From NCBI GenBank assembly GCA_965213645.1, contig CBDBZX010000002.1, forward strand, positions 186,001-250,000: a stretch of DNA of 64,000 nucleotides, in the 5' to 3' direction. This document shows, piece by piece, positions 9,314 to 18,095 of the stretch; position 1 is the first letter of the stretch, and every line of letters begins with the position of its first letter. Made by a program: the position numbers and the translations under genes. The stretch is from CBDBZX01 sp965213645 (GTDB taxonomy: Bacteria; Deinococcota; Deinococci; Deinococcales; Trueperaceae). The notes beneath the pieces were generated by a model. It was given only the letters and a program-made list of their open reading frames with translations. It made no database searches and had not been told where the DNA came from.

Positions 9314-9955
9314 TTAAACTAACCCCTGCTCGAGCCCCTTCAACACCGCCCGCGTCCGGTCTTTCACGCCGAACTTGGATAAGACCGAAGAGACATGATT
9401 TTTAACCGTTCCCTCGGAAACGCCTAGCGCCTCAGCGATGTCGCGGTTGGTGTAGCCTCCTGCTATAAGCCGCAGCACCTCACGCTCGCGTTCGGTCAAA
9501 GGGTCGGGGGTTTCCAAACTAGGATAGTCGGTCCCTAAGTTGCTGAGCCCACGCAAAATGCGCTCCGTGACGGCAGGCTGAATGAGGGTTTTGCCTGCGT
9601 GCAAGGTGTGCACCGCGTTCACGAGTTGTTCTAAAGAGACATCCTTCAAGAGGTAGCCCTTCGCGCCGAGCTTGAGCCCCTCTAAAACGAGTGCGTCGTC
9701 GTCGAAAGTAGTAAGGATGAGGGTGGGCGGCGCGTATTCGGCGTGGCGCAGACCTCTTAATACGCCCAGCCCGTCCAGCTTAGGCATTCGCAAATCTAAG
9801 AGCACCACATCGGGTTGAGTCTCTGCGATGACCGCTAAGCCTTCCACGCCATCGGAGGCTTCGGCGACGACTTCGATATCGTCGGCAAGCTCGAGCAAAC
9901 TCTTGATCCCTTGCCGTACGAGCGTTTGGTCATCGATTAAACAGACATGAATCAT
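9314..9955 (-). CDS. NarL/FixJ-type response regulator
   Basis: This is a 213-aa two-domain regulator. Receiver residues 1-120 have an acidic pair at 8-9 (IDD), phospho-acceptor Asp54 in LLDLRMP, and Lys near residue 104 in LLKD. A LuxR-type helix-turn-helix follows from about 148 (LTEREREVLRLIAGGYTNR). Its ATG overlaps the stop of the upstream sensor kinase by 4 bases (9952-9955), so the pair is co-translated. It is probably activated by that kinase and binds DNA as a dimer. Candidate targets include the divergent membrane protein at 11254. Confidence 0.93.
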   Translation of the reverse strand: MIHVCLIDDQTLVRQGIKSLLELADDIEVVAEASDGVEGLAVIAETQPDVVLLDLRMPKLDGLGVLRGLRHAEYAPPTLILTTFDDDALVLEGLKLGAKGYLLKDVSLEQLVNAVHTLHAGKTLIQPAVTERILRGLSNLGTDYPSLETPDPLTEREREVLRLIAGGYTNRDIAEALGVSEGTVKNHVSSVLSKFGVKDRTRAVLKGLEQGLV

Positions 9956-11178
9956 GCGGGTAAGGTGGCGTGCAAGGTAAACCCTTCGCCGGGGGAAGAG
10001 GTCAGCGAGAGGTCGCCACCGAGCGAGACTAGTCTCTCTCTCATCCCGCTCAGCCCGTTGCCTACCGTGACCTCTTTCGCGCCGCGTCCGTCGTCATGGG
10101 CGCTAATTTCGGTGCCGTTGGGCGTGTGTATAAGCTCGAGCCACAAATTCTCCGCTTGCGCATGTTTGAGCGTATTGGTGATGACCTCTTGCACGCAGCG
10201 TAAGATGACCTGAGCGCGGTGGGGGTCGTCCAGGTCTAAGTCTCGAGGCGAGTCCAGATGAATCTTCAAGCTAGGAATGTCGCGGGTGAGCATCCCTAAC
10301 GCCGCAGAGAGGTCGAGTGCGGTGTCCTCTCGCAGGGTGCTGACCGTCTCGCGCACATCGCTTAGGAGAAGTTTAGTTAAAGATTGTGCTTTCTGGACGT
10401 GCTCTAAAGACTTTCCCTTGGAGACGTGCGAGGCAACCTCTAAGTTCAGGCTCAGCGCGGTGAGGTGGTGCCCCATGAGGTCGTGGAGGTCGCGGGCAAT
10501 GCGCACGCGCTCGCTTGTCCGGCTGCTCTCCGCTAAAAGGGCTTGCGTGGCGCGGAGTTCGGCGTTGACCTGCGCAAGTTCGTCGCGCGCCTTCGCCTCG
10601 CTGAGCGCGGTGTAAGAGGTGAACAGCGCAAATATCTGAAAGCTCAAGTAGATGCCCACGTTGAAAATTAGCTCAACGGCAGTCCATTCAACGCTGAGCG
10701 CGTGGATAAGTGTGGCAACGGCGCTCTGTAAAAGGACGAGGCTCACAGCCAAGCGGAGCGAGCCGAGCCAAGCATATTGCGAGGCGAGGATGACCAAGAG
10801 CACGCTGGCGAGGTCGAAGGGGATGAGCGCGAGTGCAACTAAGGTGGCGAGAAGTTGCACGCCGATGAGCGCTCCGAATTGACGCTTGGAGTGAACCCCT
10901 TCTCCCGCTCGGCTGACCTGCCAAAAGGCTGCGCCGAACGTGAAGAAAGCGAGCAGCCAGGCGAGGTAACGCGCCTTTAAGAGGTGCGCGGGTTCCTGCG
11001 CGAGGTCGGCAAAAATGGGTAAACCTGCCACAAGCCAAGTCGCGAGACCTGCTGTGCAGAGGAACCAATCGCTGGTATGCGTGTCTTTCACCTCCCCAAG
11101 TTTACTCGTTTCACCTCTCGGGTGCCCCTGCCAAAAGTCACGCCCTTTGCTGACCCCTAGGGATGACCTCTTGCACAT
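9952..11178 (-). CDS. NarL-partner sensor histidine kinase (HisKA_3 type)
   Basis: The N-terminal half has about five or six hydrophobic segments, which probably form the membrane sensor. A short coiled region (ARDELAQVNAELRA) leads to the HisKA_3 phospho-acceptor ARDLHDLMGHHLTAL, in which the first His is modified. The ATP-binding domain ends with DDGRGAKEVTVGNGLSGMRERL, the N and G boxes. The organisation resembles DesK/LiaS-type kinases. The start at 11178 is the first ATG; a later GTG near 11093 would remove an atypical 28-residue leader and is possible. It is translationally coupled to the regulator at 9314. Confidence 0.9.
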   Translation of the reverse strand: MCKRSSLGVSKGRDFWQGHPRGETSKLGEVKDTHTSDWFLCTAGLATWLVAGLPIFADLAQEPAHLLKARYLAWLLAFFTFGAAFWQVSRAGEGVHSKRQFGALIGVQLLATLVALALIPFDLASVLLVILASQYAWLGSLRLAVSLVLLQSAVATLIHALSVEWTAVELIFNVGIYLSFQIFALFTSYTALSEAKARDELAQVNAELRATQALLAESSRTSERVRIARDLHDLMGHHLTALSLNLEVASHVSKGKSLEHVQKAQSLTKLLLSDVRETVSTLREDTALDLSAALGMLTRDIPSLKIHLDSPRDLDLDDPHRAQVILRCVQEVITNTLKHAQAENLWLELIHTPNGTEISAHDDGRGAKEVTVGNGLSGMRERLVSLGGDLSLTSSPGEGFTLHATLPA

Positions 11179-11253
11179 GCGCGTAGGAGGGGAGAGAGGC
11201 TAGGCTCGAGTCACACCGAGAGAGCACCTAAGTTCTTTCGAGGAGGTGAGGCC

Positions 11254-12018
11254 ATGCTCGTTCAAATCATGCTCATGCAAGCTGAGTTCGTTCAAACCGT
11301 GCTTATTGTCACGCACATTTTAGCCGGAACCGCCGCGCTCATCGTCGCGCCCATTGCGATGATCACGCGCAAAGGGGGCAAAGCCCACAGGAGGTGGGGC
11401 TGGGTCTTCTTCTGGGCGATGTTCGTAATTTTCGTGAGCGCAGTTGCCTTACTCGCCTTTCGCCCGAACGTGTTTCTCTTCATCATCTCGATTTTGAGCT
11501 TCTATGCGGTTTTTTCGGGCACGCGCGCCCTTTACCGTAAACGCCCGGAACGAGGACAAAGGGCGACATGGCTCGACTGGTTCGGTGCGGTTGTCGCGCT
11601 GCTTGCTGGACTCAGTTTCATACTGTGGGGCACGCTGCCGCTGCTCGGCTTGAGCGATAGCGACGTCCCCGTCAGCTTTTCCATCTTGGGCATCGCCTTC
11701 GGCGCGTTTCTCGCGCAGATGGCGTGGGTGGACCTGCGCAGCTTCGTCATTCCATCCGAAGACCGTAACTGGTGGTGGTTCTACCACATGGACCGGATGC
11801 TGAGCGGCTACCTCGCGGCGGTGACAGCGTTCATGGTGCAGAACGTGGGACCGCTCTTGTCGGAGAGCCTCGAGTGGACCGTCTGGGCTCTTCCGGGTGT
11901 GGTTGGCGGCGTGCTCGTTGGTCGCTGGATAGGGCATTACAAGCGCAAGTTTACGGCGCACACTTCTGAAGTGCGCACCACTTCCCAAATTCAAGCCACG
12001 CTGAAGGAGAAATTATGA
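11254..12018 (+). CDS. Multi-pass membrane protein (DUF2306-like)
   Basis: The 254-aa protein has about seven hydrophobic helices. The start region is HILAGTAALIVAPIAMIT followed by KGGKAHRRWGWVFFWAM, a pattern seen in DUF2306-type bacterial membrane proteins with a conserved His in helix 1 and a basic loop. Its biochemical role is unknown. A strong ribosome site (GAGGAGGTGAGG) precedes the ATG. It is divergent from the two-component operon across a 75-base gap, so it may be a target of that system. The stop overlaps a small ORF by ATGA. Confidence 0.7.
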   Translation: MLVQIMLMQAEFVQTVLIVTHILAGTAALIVAPIAMITRKGGKAHRRWGWVFFWAMFVIFVSAVALLAFRPNVFLFIISILSFYAVFSGTRALYRKRPERGQRATWLDWFGAVVALLAGLSFILWGTLPLLGLSDSDVPVSFSILGIAFGAFLAQMAWVDLRSFVIPSEDRNWWWFYHMDRMLSGYLAAVTAFMVQNVGPLLSESLEWTVWALPGVVGGVLVGRWIGHYKRKFTAHTSEVRTTSQIQATLKEKL

Positions 12019-12122
12019 CGACTAAAACGCAAGGACCGTCCCTAAATAACTACCGGCTACTTCGCCCTACGCTTGAGTGCGTAGCAGTTGAATATGGAGC
12101 AGTAAAAAGAGGTGCGTTTTGA
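12015..12122 (+). CDS. Small ORF coupled to the membrane protein (35 aa)
   Basis: An ATG overlaps the upstream stop (ATGA) and opens a 35-codon frame starting MTTKTQGPSLNNYRLLRP. It runs into the terminator hairpin of the converging gene. It could be a genuine short peptide or the remnant 5' end of a longer lost gene. The only support is the coupling geometry. Confidence 0.3.
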   Translation: MTTKTQGPSLNNYRLLRPTLECVAVEYGAVKRGAF

Positions 12123-12134
12123 AATGCACCTCTT
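12100..12134 (-). terminator. Intrinsic terminator of the GemA-like gene
   Basis: Perfect 9-bp arms AAGAGGTGC (12107-12115) and GCACCTCTT (12126-12134) enclose a 10-base loop. Read leftward, the stem is followed by TTTTTACT, so it terminates the minus-strand gene at 12144. Confidence 0.75.
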
Positions 12135-12143
12135 GAGTTGGAG

Positions 12144-12590
12144 CTAGGCGACGAACTCGAGCTTCAGCGACGTCTCGTCCACCTCGCGCTCCTCGGTTGC
12201 GCAGATGAGCCGTGCGTCCTCGCCGTAGAGCCCGCGCATCATCTGAATGATGCTCTCAATGGAGGTGGCGGTGTGAGTTAAAAACTCACCGTTGATATAT
12301 ACCTCTTTGTCCATCGCGTGCTCCGCTTGTGAAGCTCTGAATGAAGCGTTGAGTTGAGCGCGGGCTTGCTCAGCCCGTGAGACGGTCTCGTCGAGTTCTC
12401 TGTGGATGCGCATAAACGAGATGACCTTTTCACGCTGCTCAGGGGTCATGAACTTGGCCGAATTCGAGCCCGTAAGGTGCACCAAAAGCCCTTGATATTG
12501 TCCGGGTCCAAGCTCCAGTTCGTCGCGCAGGGCGTGAATCGCTTGGAGCTGTCCGACGTAATAAGGGTAGTCGGGAGAGGTCTTTTCCAT
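12144..12590 (-). CDS. GemA-like (DUF1018-type) protein
   Basis: The N-terminal 65 residues (QAIHALRDELELGPGQYQG, LTGSNSAKFMTPEQRE) follow the pattern of phage Mu GemA / DUF1018 regulators: an early helix, a short YxxLL helix, the TG.s.s loop, then T..q...v. The C-terminal half is family-unique and acidic. No other phage gene is nearby, so this looks like a domesticated or chromosomal homologue. It is divergent from an AlkA-type glycosylase, and a perfect palindrome lies between the two starts. The resemblance is moderate and the function is not established. Its terminator lies directly downstream (12100-12134). Confidence 0.55.
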   Translation of the reverse strand: MEKTSPDYPYYVGQLQAIHALRDELELGPGQYQGLLVHLTGSNSAKFMTPEQREKVISFMRIHRELDETVSRAEQARAQLNASFRASQAEHAMDKEVYINGEFLTHTATSIESIIQMMRGLYGEDARLICATEEREVDETSLKLEFVA

Positions 12591-12609
12591 GTGTTTAGTT
12601 TAGCATGAA

Positions 12610-12630
12610 ATACCTTATTATTTAAGGTAT
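12610..12630. promoter_or_regulatory. Candidate operator between GemA-like gene and AlkA-like gene
   Basis: A perfect inverted repeat ATACCTTA-N5-TAAGGTAT occupies 12610-12630, in the 70-base divergent gap. It sits 19 bases from the start of the minus gene and 30 from the plus gene, where a dimeric regulator could control both. Confidence 0.5.
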
Positions 12631-12660
12631 CAAGCGACGTTGAAAAGAGTATATTGAGGC

Positions 12661-13305
12661 GTGGTTGAGTCCCTTAAAAAGTCTGTGAAAGCTGAAAAAC
12701 CGACCTCGCACGAAGAAGTTTATGGCGAGGTTCGCGCTGACCCTAACACGCTGAGCGTTCTGCAAAAAGATGAGGTCATGACTTCGCTTATCGAACGCTT
12801 CGGACCCTATACTTGGACGCTTACCCCGCCCTTTCACGCGCTGGCGCGGGCGATTGTCGGGCAGCGTATTTCTGAAGCCTCAGCGAAGGCGGTCTTTGCT
12901 CGTTTGGAGGAGAGAACGCGCCTTGAACCTGCTACGGTTTTGAATACCTCCCCTGCCGACCTCAGAAACCTCGGCTTGCCTGAGAGCAAAGTGGGCTACC
13001 TCTACAACGTCGCGGCGTTTGCGAGTGAAGGGAAATTTCGCGGCTTAGCTACCTTAGCCAATGAAGAGGTTATCCGACATCTAACGAGCATCAAAGGCGT
13101 AGGCCCCTGGACGGCGCACATGTTCTTAATCTTTAGTCTAGGCCGCTTGGACGTGTGGCCGACGGGTGACCTCGGCGTGGTCAAGGTAGCGAAGCGCCTT
13201 TATGAGGTCGAGGGTAAGGGCGGGCTCGAGGCGCTAGGTGAGCGTTTCGCCCCATACGAGAGCGTGGCAGTGTGGTATTTCTGGCAGTTCACTTTGGCGC
13301 GTTAA
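12661..13305 (+). CDS. DNA-3-methyladenine glycosylase II (AlkA-type, HhH-GPD)
   Basis: The 214-aa protein contains the HhH-GPD core: IVGQRISEASA in the first helical domain, hairpin LTSIKGVGPWTAHM, and the catalytic Asp in LDVWPTGDLGV. It excises alkylated purines such as 3-methyladenine to start base-excision repair. The length matches the short AlkA2 form that lacks the N-terminal TBP-like domain. Translation appears to begin at GTG 12661. It shares a divergent promoter region and a perfect palindrome with the GemA-like gene, hinting at damage-responsive control. Confidence 0.87.
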   Translation: MVESLKKSVKAEKPTSHEEVYGEVRADPNTLSVLQKDEVMTSLIERFGPYTWTLTPPFHALARAIVGQRISEASAKAVFARLEERTRLEPATVLNTSPADLRNLGLPESKVGYLYNVAAFASEGKFRGLATLANEEVIRHLTSIKGVGPWTAHMFLIFSLGRLDVWPTGDLGVVKVAKRLYEVEGKGGLEALGERFAPYESVAVWYFWQFTLAR

Positions 13306-13402
13306 CGGGTTCCGAGCACGCCAAAGTTGCGCTATGATGAGAGAACATTAAAGGCTTGGCAAGGGGAGTCCCGATACTAACGCTCAAGCCGAGGGGTACA
13401 GT

Positions 13403-14531
13403 ATGAATATGGTGCGCAAGGGTGTCCCCGTCATCTTTTTCGTCGTCTTAGCGGCTGTCGTTTTTAGCGTTTTAGTGCTTTGGCAGTCTGGTATCTTGCA
13501 GGTCAATACGCCCAATTTTCAGAAGTCGCCCGAGGAGCTTGCCACGGCGCAGCTCTTTAGCGCGGTCCAAGCGGAGGATTTGCTCGAGGTCAGAGCGAGC
13601 TTAGAGGCGGGTGCAGACCTCAATGCTACCCTGGAAGACATGACCCCACTGATGCTCGCCGCGCAAGCGGGCAACTTGGGTATCCTTACCGAACTGTTGC
13701 AACACGACGCCGAGATCAACGCTACGACGAGTACAGAGCTGACACCCTTGATGATTGCGCTCAGAGACAGCGACATCCCCGCGACGGCGATCGCCCTCCT
13801 CAACGCGGGCGCTGACCCCACCCTGCAAGATAGCGACGGACGCACGGCGCTCGATTACGCCACCGAAAACGGCGTGATGCGGCGTTCGGGGCTGTATGTG
13901 CTTTTGGAGGATTTAGTCAGCCGCCCCTTCAACCCCGAGTGGCCGAGCGGCTTTATCTCGCCTGTGCCGGGCGCGACCTTTAGCTCCCGTGCGCCTCACC
14001 TGCCCGGTGCGCGGCGGGCGTACCGTAACGGCTACCACGAGGGCTTCGACTTCTACAACGGCGTGGTGAGCGTGCCCATCACCTACGGCACGCCTGTCGT
14101 TACTACCGCCGACGGCGTCGTGCTGCGAGCCGACCACGACTACACCGAGCTGACGCCCGACGAACTCCAAGCCCTCTTAGATGACGCTGCTGCTCGCCCC
14201 GCCACCCCGCAAGAGACGCTCGATAAGCTGCGCGGGCGGCAGGTGTGGCTTGCGCATCCGGGCGGGTTCGTGTCGCGCTACGCGCACCTCTCCGCTATTC
14301 CTGACGACCTCAGCGTCGGCCAAGTCGTCGTGCAAGGCCAGACGGTTGGGTTTGCGGGCAACTCGGGTACGTCCGAAGGCGCGGAAGGGCACGCAAGAGG
14401 ACGCGCACCCGCACTACGAACTCTGGCGCGGTGAAGAAACCTACTTGGGCGAAGGGCTCACCGCAGATGAGATTTATCCACTGGTGGCGCAGGTGTTTGG
14501 GGAGCGGGCGCTGCCGCCGTTTCGGGAATAA
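13403..14531 (+). CDS. Ankyrin-repeat / M23 peptidase (LytM) protein, frameshifted near 14390
   Basis: An N-terminal membrane anchor (residues 5-28) is followed by three ankyrin repeats (ADLNATLEDMTPLMLAAQAG and AEINATTSTELTPLMIAL are the clearest). From about residue 205 comes a LytM-type zinc peptidase: HEGFDFYNG supplies the first His/Asp pair, and YAHLS and HPHYELW supply the later His ligands. The last part is reached only by changing frame near 14390, where one base appears inserted; the restored C-terminus runs GTSEGAEGTQEDAHPHYELW to the stop at 14531. It probably remodels peptidoglycan outside the cytoplasmic membrane, with the ankyrin part as a protein-binding module. A Shine-Dalgarno GAGGGG precedes the start. 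Confidence 0.82.
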
Positions 14532-14547
14532 AGAGGCCATACTTGTA

Positions 14548-15080
14548 TTGAAGCTCCTCATTCTTGATTTGGACGAAACGCTCATCCACGCAACCGAGAA
14601 ACCTTTGGAGCGTCAAGCTGACTTCACAACCGAGCTTTATTACGCGGTACGGCTGAACATGCCAAGTTGCTGAGCGGGCACTTTCGGGTTGACGGGATTG
14701 TCAGAAGCACTTTTCTGTAGCATCGTTTGGACAACTGCGGGTGAAGGTTTTGCAGAAGCTGTGGTACCAAAAAGAGGTGTTTTCACTCAATTACCCTCTA
14801 AAATTTCTTTGGTCACGTGAAAGGTGCACCAGAGGTCTATAACGCAGATGAGTTGGAATACTACTTCGTAAAAGATTTGGCAAAACTCAAGCGCAAAGGC
14901 TATCGTTACTCGAGAATGTTCTAATGGTTGACGATACCCCCGCAAAGCTCGAGCTCAATTACGGCAACCTTATCCGAATAACGGCGTGGTTAGGCGACCC
15001 CAACGATTCAGAACTACTTGCTCTTTCGTGAATACCTCACCGAATTAAAAGATGTTGCCAACGTCCGAAAGGTAGAGTCT
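14548..15080 (+). pseudogene. Decayed HAD-type NLI-interacting-factor phosphatase
   Basis: The 5' end reads KLLILDLDETLIHATEKP, with the DxDxT motif of HAD phosphatases of the NIF/CTD type. Conserved pieces reappear downstream in other frames: SIVWTTAGEGFAEAVV, LKFLWSRERCTRG, DLAKLKRKGYRYSR, MVDDTPAKLELNYGN, and LFREYLTELKDVANVRKVE. At least four frame changes are needed, so this is the most degraded gene in the window. The last piece overlaps the apparent N-terminus of the following ORF, which explains why that ORF seems to start too early. Confidence 0.7.
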
Positions 15081-15218
15081 TTAAACGCGGCTGGCAGACA
15101 TCGTTACGCTTGCACCTTAGATTGCGCTACCTCCCCCATTCTGAGCCTGTGTAGTTCTCAACGCTTTAAAAATAAAGTACACCACACTGGCACGCGCCAT
15201 ACTGTGCCACAATCGGGT

Positions 15219-18095
15219 GTGGCGAAGACCCCGTGGCTAGAACTGCTCGAGCCCCTCCGCAACCACCTCTCCGGGAGTGACCACCGGGGGCAGCGCGGCA
15301 GCTTGCGCTGGCTCGGCGCGGCTATGGCGGAGCGGGGCGGGCGCAGGGGCACGGTGCGCAACATCTTGTACAAAGATTTGGGCTCGGCGGCGGAGAAGGC
15401 GCGGTTTTTTGAGCTGTTGAGCGAACTCTACGAAGAGGTCGGTCTGGAGCCGCCTGACTTGCCCGAAGACCTCACGGCGGCGCGAGCCAAACGCGCTTTA
15501 GGGCGAGACAAGCGTGTCATCTTTGCGCGGTTTACCCGCGAACTGAGTGGCGACGCGCAGCCTCAGTTCGTGGTGGTGGGCGGACCGGCGACGGGCAAGG
15601 GCGTGCTCTTGGAGCAGGTGCGCAAGGCGCAGCCTGAAAGTCTGTTCGTCAACTTGGCGCAGGACATTGTGCCCGCGCTGATGCTGCTCATGACGGAACT
15701 AGAAACGAACCTGGCAGTAAGCGCGGGGCGCGTCGAGCCTTTAGAGGCGCTTATCGCGCAGCTTTCGCCCGCGCAACCCTTCGCGGTGCAAGCGGCGCGG
15801 CAGCGTGAGGTGCGTGAACTCCTCCGGGATGGACTCAATACGTTAGGCAAACCTCTTCTACTTCGCGCGGAGACGCACGCGACGCTGAGCGCTCTGCCCT
15901 TGCGTGGTGAGGACGGCGCTGAGGTGACGTTAGCGGCGTGGCTCGAGCCCCTCCTCACCTCTCTGAAGATTCCTTACCTGGTCGCCTGCTCCGCCGCGCC
16001 GCCGACGCTCCCTTATCAAACCCTGCGCCCGCCGAGCCGCGAGGAGGCGCGGCGCTACGTGCAGGAGCGGCTGCCCGATATCTCCCCTGAAACCTTAGAA
16101 GAACTACTCAACCAAGCGGGGCGCAACTACGGGGAGCTGTCGCGGCTGAGTTTGCTCGAGCTGAGCCGCGCGGGTGGCGACGACGAGGCCCTCTTGCGCG
16201 ACCCGCGCTTGGGTCCGACGCTCCGCATCCTCGCCGCGCTCTCGCCCGCTGCCGACCCGACGGTTCCCATCCCCCTCCTAGAAGCTGCCTTAGAGAGACC
16301 GCTCCACACGCTCAAACAGGCTGAACACGCGCTCTTAGAAGCCGCGGGTGAGGGCAAGGTACGCCCCGCTTTAAGAGGTCTTTTGCCCACGAATGAGGAC
16401 CGGGACGAAGTGCAGAGCGAGGTGCACGCGCTCGCGCTGCGCTACTACTTGAATGAGCACGAGGAATCTCGAGACGAAGGGCGTTCCGTTTTCAGAACGC
16501 TCTATCACGCCGAACGCGCTGGGGCCGCGCAGACCCTCACGGAGATGCTGAGCAGCGACCCTTCGCGCTTAGCGCTCTTGCCGAACCTCTGGACGAACGC
16601 AACCTCTTGGCCGCAAGCAGTGAGAGAGCAGCTCGCCCTCGTCGTCGTGCGCTACCGCGCGGTGCTCGGCGACTACCTCCACCCCGAAGCGCAAGCGGCG
16701 TTGGCGCTCCTCACGACCTCGCAAATGGCACAGACGAGCGCTTGGGCGCGGGTCAAGATGGCTGAGGCGCAGATTGACGCGGGGCACTTCGAAGAAGCCG
16801 TCGCGCTCATGAAAGACCTGTCTCCCTTAAACGACGAAGCCCAAGCCGAGGCGCATCTCGTCCACGCGGCGCTGTCGCGTTGGCGCGGCGCGTACGACCA
16901 GGCTGAGCGCTCAGTTCACGCGGCGCTCAGCTTGGAGGTGCCGCCCCTCCTCAAAGACCGCGTGCAGCTCTGGCATGGGCTCGTCGCGAAGGACGCAGGC
17001 CGTTTTGAAGAAGCGCTAGAAAGCCTGAGCCAAGTCGCGCACAACCCGCTCCTCACCGGGCGTGCTCGCTACCAAGAGGGCGAGTTGCTGACGCGGCTCG
17101 GTCAGCCCGACGCGGGAGCGCGGCGCATCGAAGAGGCGTTGGGGCTGTTACAGAGTGCGCCCGTCGAGGAAAAGGCGCGGGTCAGAGCGCGGCTCGGCAC
17201 GGCGCTGCGCAAACTGGGCCGCTACAAGGAGGCCGAAGCGCAGTTCGCCCACGCCCTAAAGCACGCCCCGGACGCTTTCAGCCGCGCCCGCATCGCCTCG
17301 GAATGGGCGATGTTGGAGACCGCCCGCGCCCGCTCTTGGGACGCGCTCCGCCTACTGAGCGAAGCGGAGGCGACCTTTAGAAGTTCAGCCCACCGCCCCG
17401 AAGAGGCCCGCTACCGCCACCAGCGCACGCGCTACCGCCTGGGGCTCGCGTACTGGACGATGCAGACGGGCGAACCTTACCGCCCGCCTTTTCGCGGGGG
17501 ACACGCCCAAAGAGGGGCGATGTCGAACGTAACCCAACACTTCACCCCCCTCCTTGATGAAGTCGCTCCGCTCGCCCGCCGCAACGACCGCTACGCCGCG
17601 CTCACGCTCGACATTGCGACGGCGCTCTCGCTGTCCCTGCCCGCAAAAGAAGCGCTGTCGTTGTTGGGGTCCGTAGAGACGCTGCCGAGCAGCTACTTGC
17701 AGCTCAAACTGCGCCTCGCTATGGCTGAAGCGCAACTCCGTATGGGTGACGCACCCGCCGCCGCCGCCGCGCTCGCCGCCGTGCGCGACCTGCCGCCCGA
17801 CCCTGGCTTAAACGCTTGGAAAGGGGTGCTCGAGGCCGAACTCCTCTTGGCCCTAGACCAGAGCGAAGTCGCCTGTAAAGTGATTGACGACTTGACGCTC
17901 CCCGCCCCGTTTCGCGCTCAACTCGGGCGCGTTTGGGGCCGGGTCCTCTGCGAAAGAGGTATGGGACATCTCGCGGCGCGTTGGTTGGACCAGACGAGCC
18001 CGCTCGCCCTCCCCGACGCGCTCGCCCTTCACTTCTTTAAGCCGGGCACTTCTTCAACCTTAGACGTGCTCAGGGCTGAAAAGGTTGCACCTTGA
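15219..18095 (+). CDS. Large ATPase with TPR repeats, regulator-like (unknown family)
   Basis: From a GTG at 15219 this is 958 aa. In-frame sequence further upstream (to 15018) belongs to the decayed phosphatase, so it is excluded. Residues 1-75 form a basic helical region (LRWLGAAMAERGGRRGTV, NILYKDLGSAAEKARFF) that resembles a small DNA-binding or repressor-like domain. A P-loop GGPATGKGVLL lies near residue 120, with an AAA/STAND-like region to about 400. The remaining 550 residues are alanine/leucine-rich helical repeats with TPR spacing (GRYKEAEAQFAHALKHAP is the clearest). It resembles STAND signal-transduction ATPases. The function is unknown. The 3' end overlaps the converging oxidase gene by 26 bases. 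Confidence 0.65.
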   Translation: MAKTPWLELLEPLRNHLSGSDHRGQRGSLRWLGAAMAERGGRRGTVRNILYKDLGSAAEKARFFELLSELYEEVGLEPPDLPEDLTAARAKRALGRDKRVIFARFTRELSGDAQPQFVVVGGPATGKGVLLEQVRKAQPESLFVNLAQDIVPALMLLMTELETNLAVSAGRVEPLEALIAQLSPAQPFAVQAARQREVRELLRDGLNTLGKPLLLRAETHATLSALPLRGEDGAEVTLAAWLEPLLTSLKIPYLVACSAAPPTLPYQTLRPPSREEARRYVQERLPDISPETLEELLNQAGRNYGELSRLSLLELSRAGGDDEALLRDPRLGPTLRILAALSPAADPTVPIPLLEAALERPLHTLKQAEHALLEAAGEGKVRPALRGLLPTNEDRDEVQSEVHALALRYYLNEHEESRDEGRSVFRTLYHAERAGAAQTLTEMLSSDPSRLALLPNLWTNATSWPQAVREQLALVVVRYRAVLGDYLHPEAQAALALLTTSQMAQTSAWARVKMAEAQIDAGHFEEAVALMKDLSPLNDEAQAEAHLVHAALSRWRGAYDQAERSVHAALSLEVPPLLKDRVQLWHGLVAKDAGRFEEALESLSQVAHNPLLTGRARYQEGELLTRLGQPDAGARRIEEALGLLQSAPVEEKARVRARLGTALRKLGRYKEAEAQFAHALKHAPDAFSRARIASEWAMLETARARSWDALRLLSEAEATFRSSAHRPEEARYRHQRTRYRLGLAYWTMQTGEPYRPPFRGGHAQRGAMSNVTQHFTPLLDEVAPLARRNDRYAALTLDIATALSLSLPAKEALSLLGSVETLPSSYLQLKLRLAMAEAQLRMGDAPAAAAALAAVRDLPPDPGLNAWKGVLEAELLLALDQSEVACKVIDDLTLPAPFRAQLGRVWGRVLCERGMGHLAARWLDQTSPLALPDALALHFFKPGTSSTLDVLRAEKVAP

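Noticed and set aside
12144..12590. Prophage remnant around the GemA-like gene
   Set aside because: No other phage gene, integrase or attachment site is visible nearby.
14521..15218. Reading the large ATPase from 15018
   Set aside because: The first 67 codons of that frame are the tail of the decayed phosphatase (LFREYLTELKDVANVRKVE), so the real start is later.
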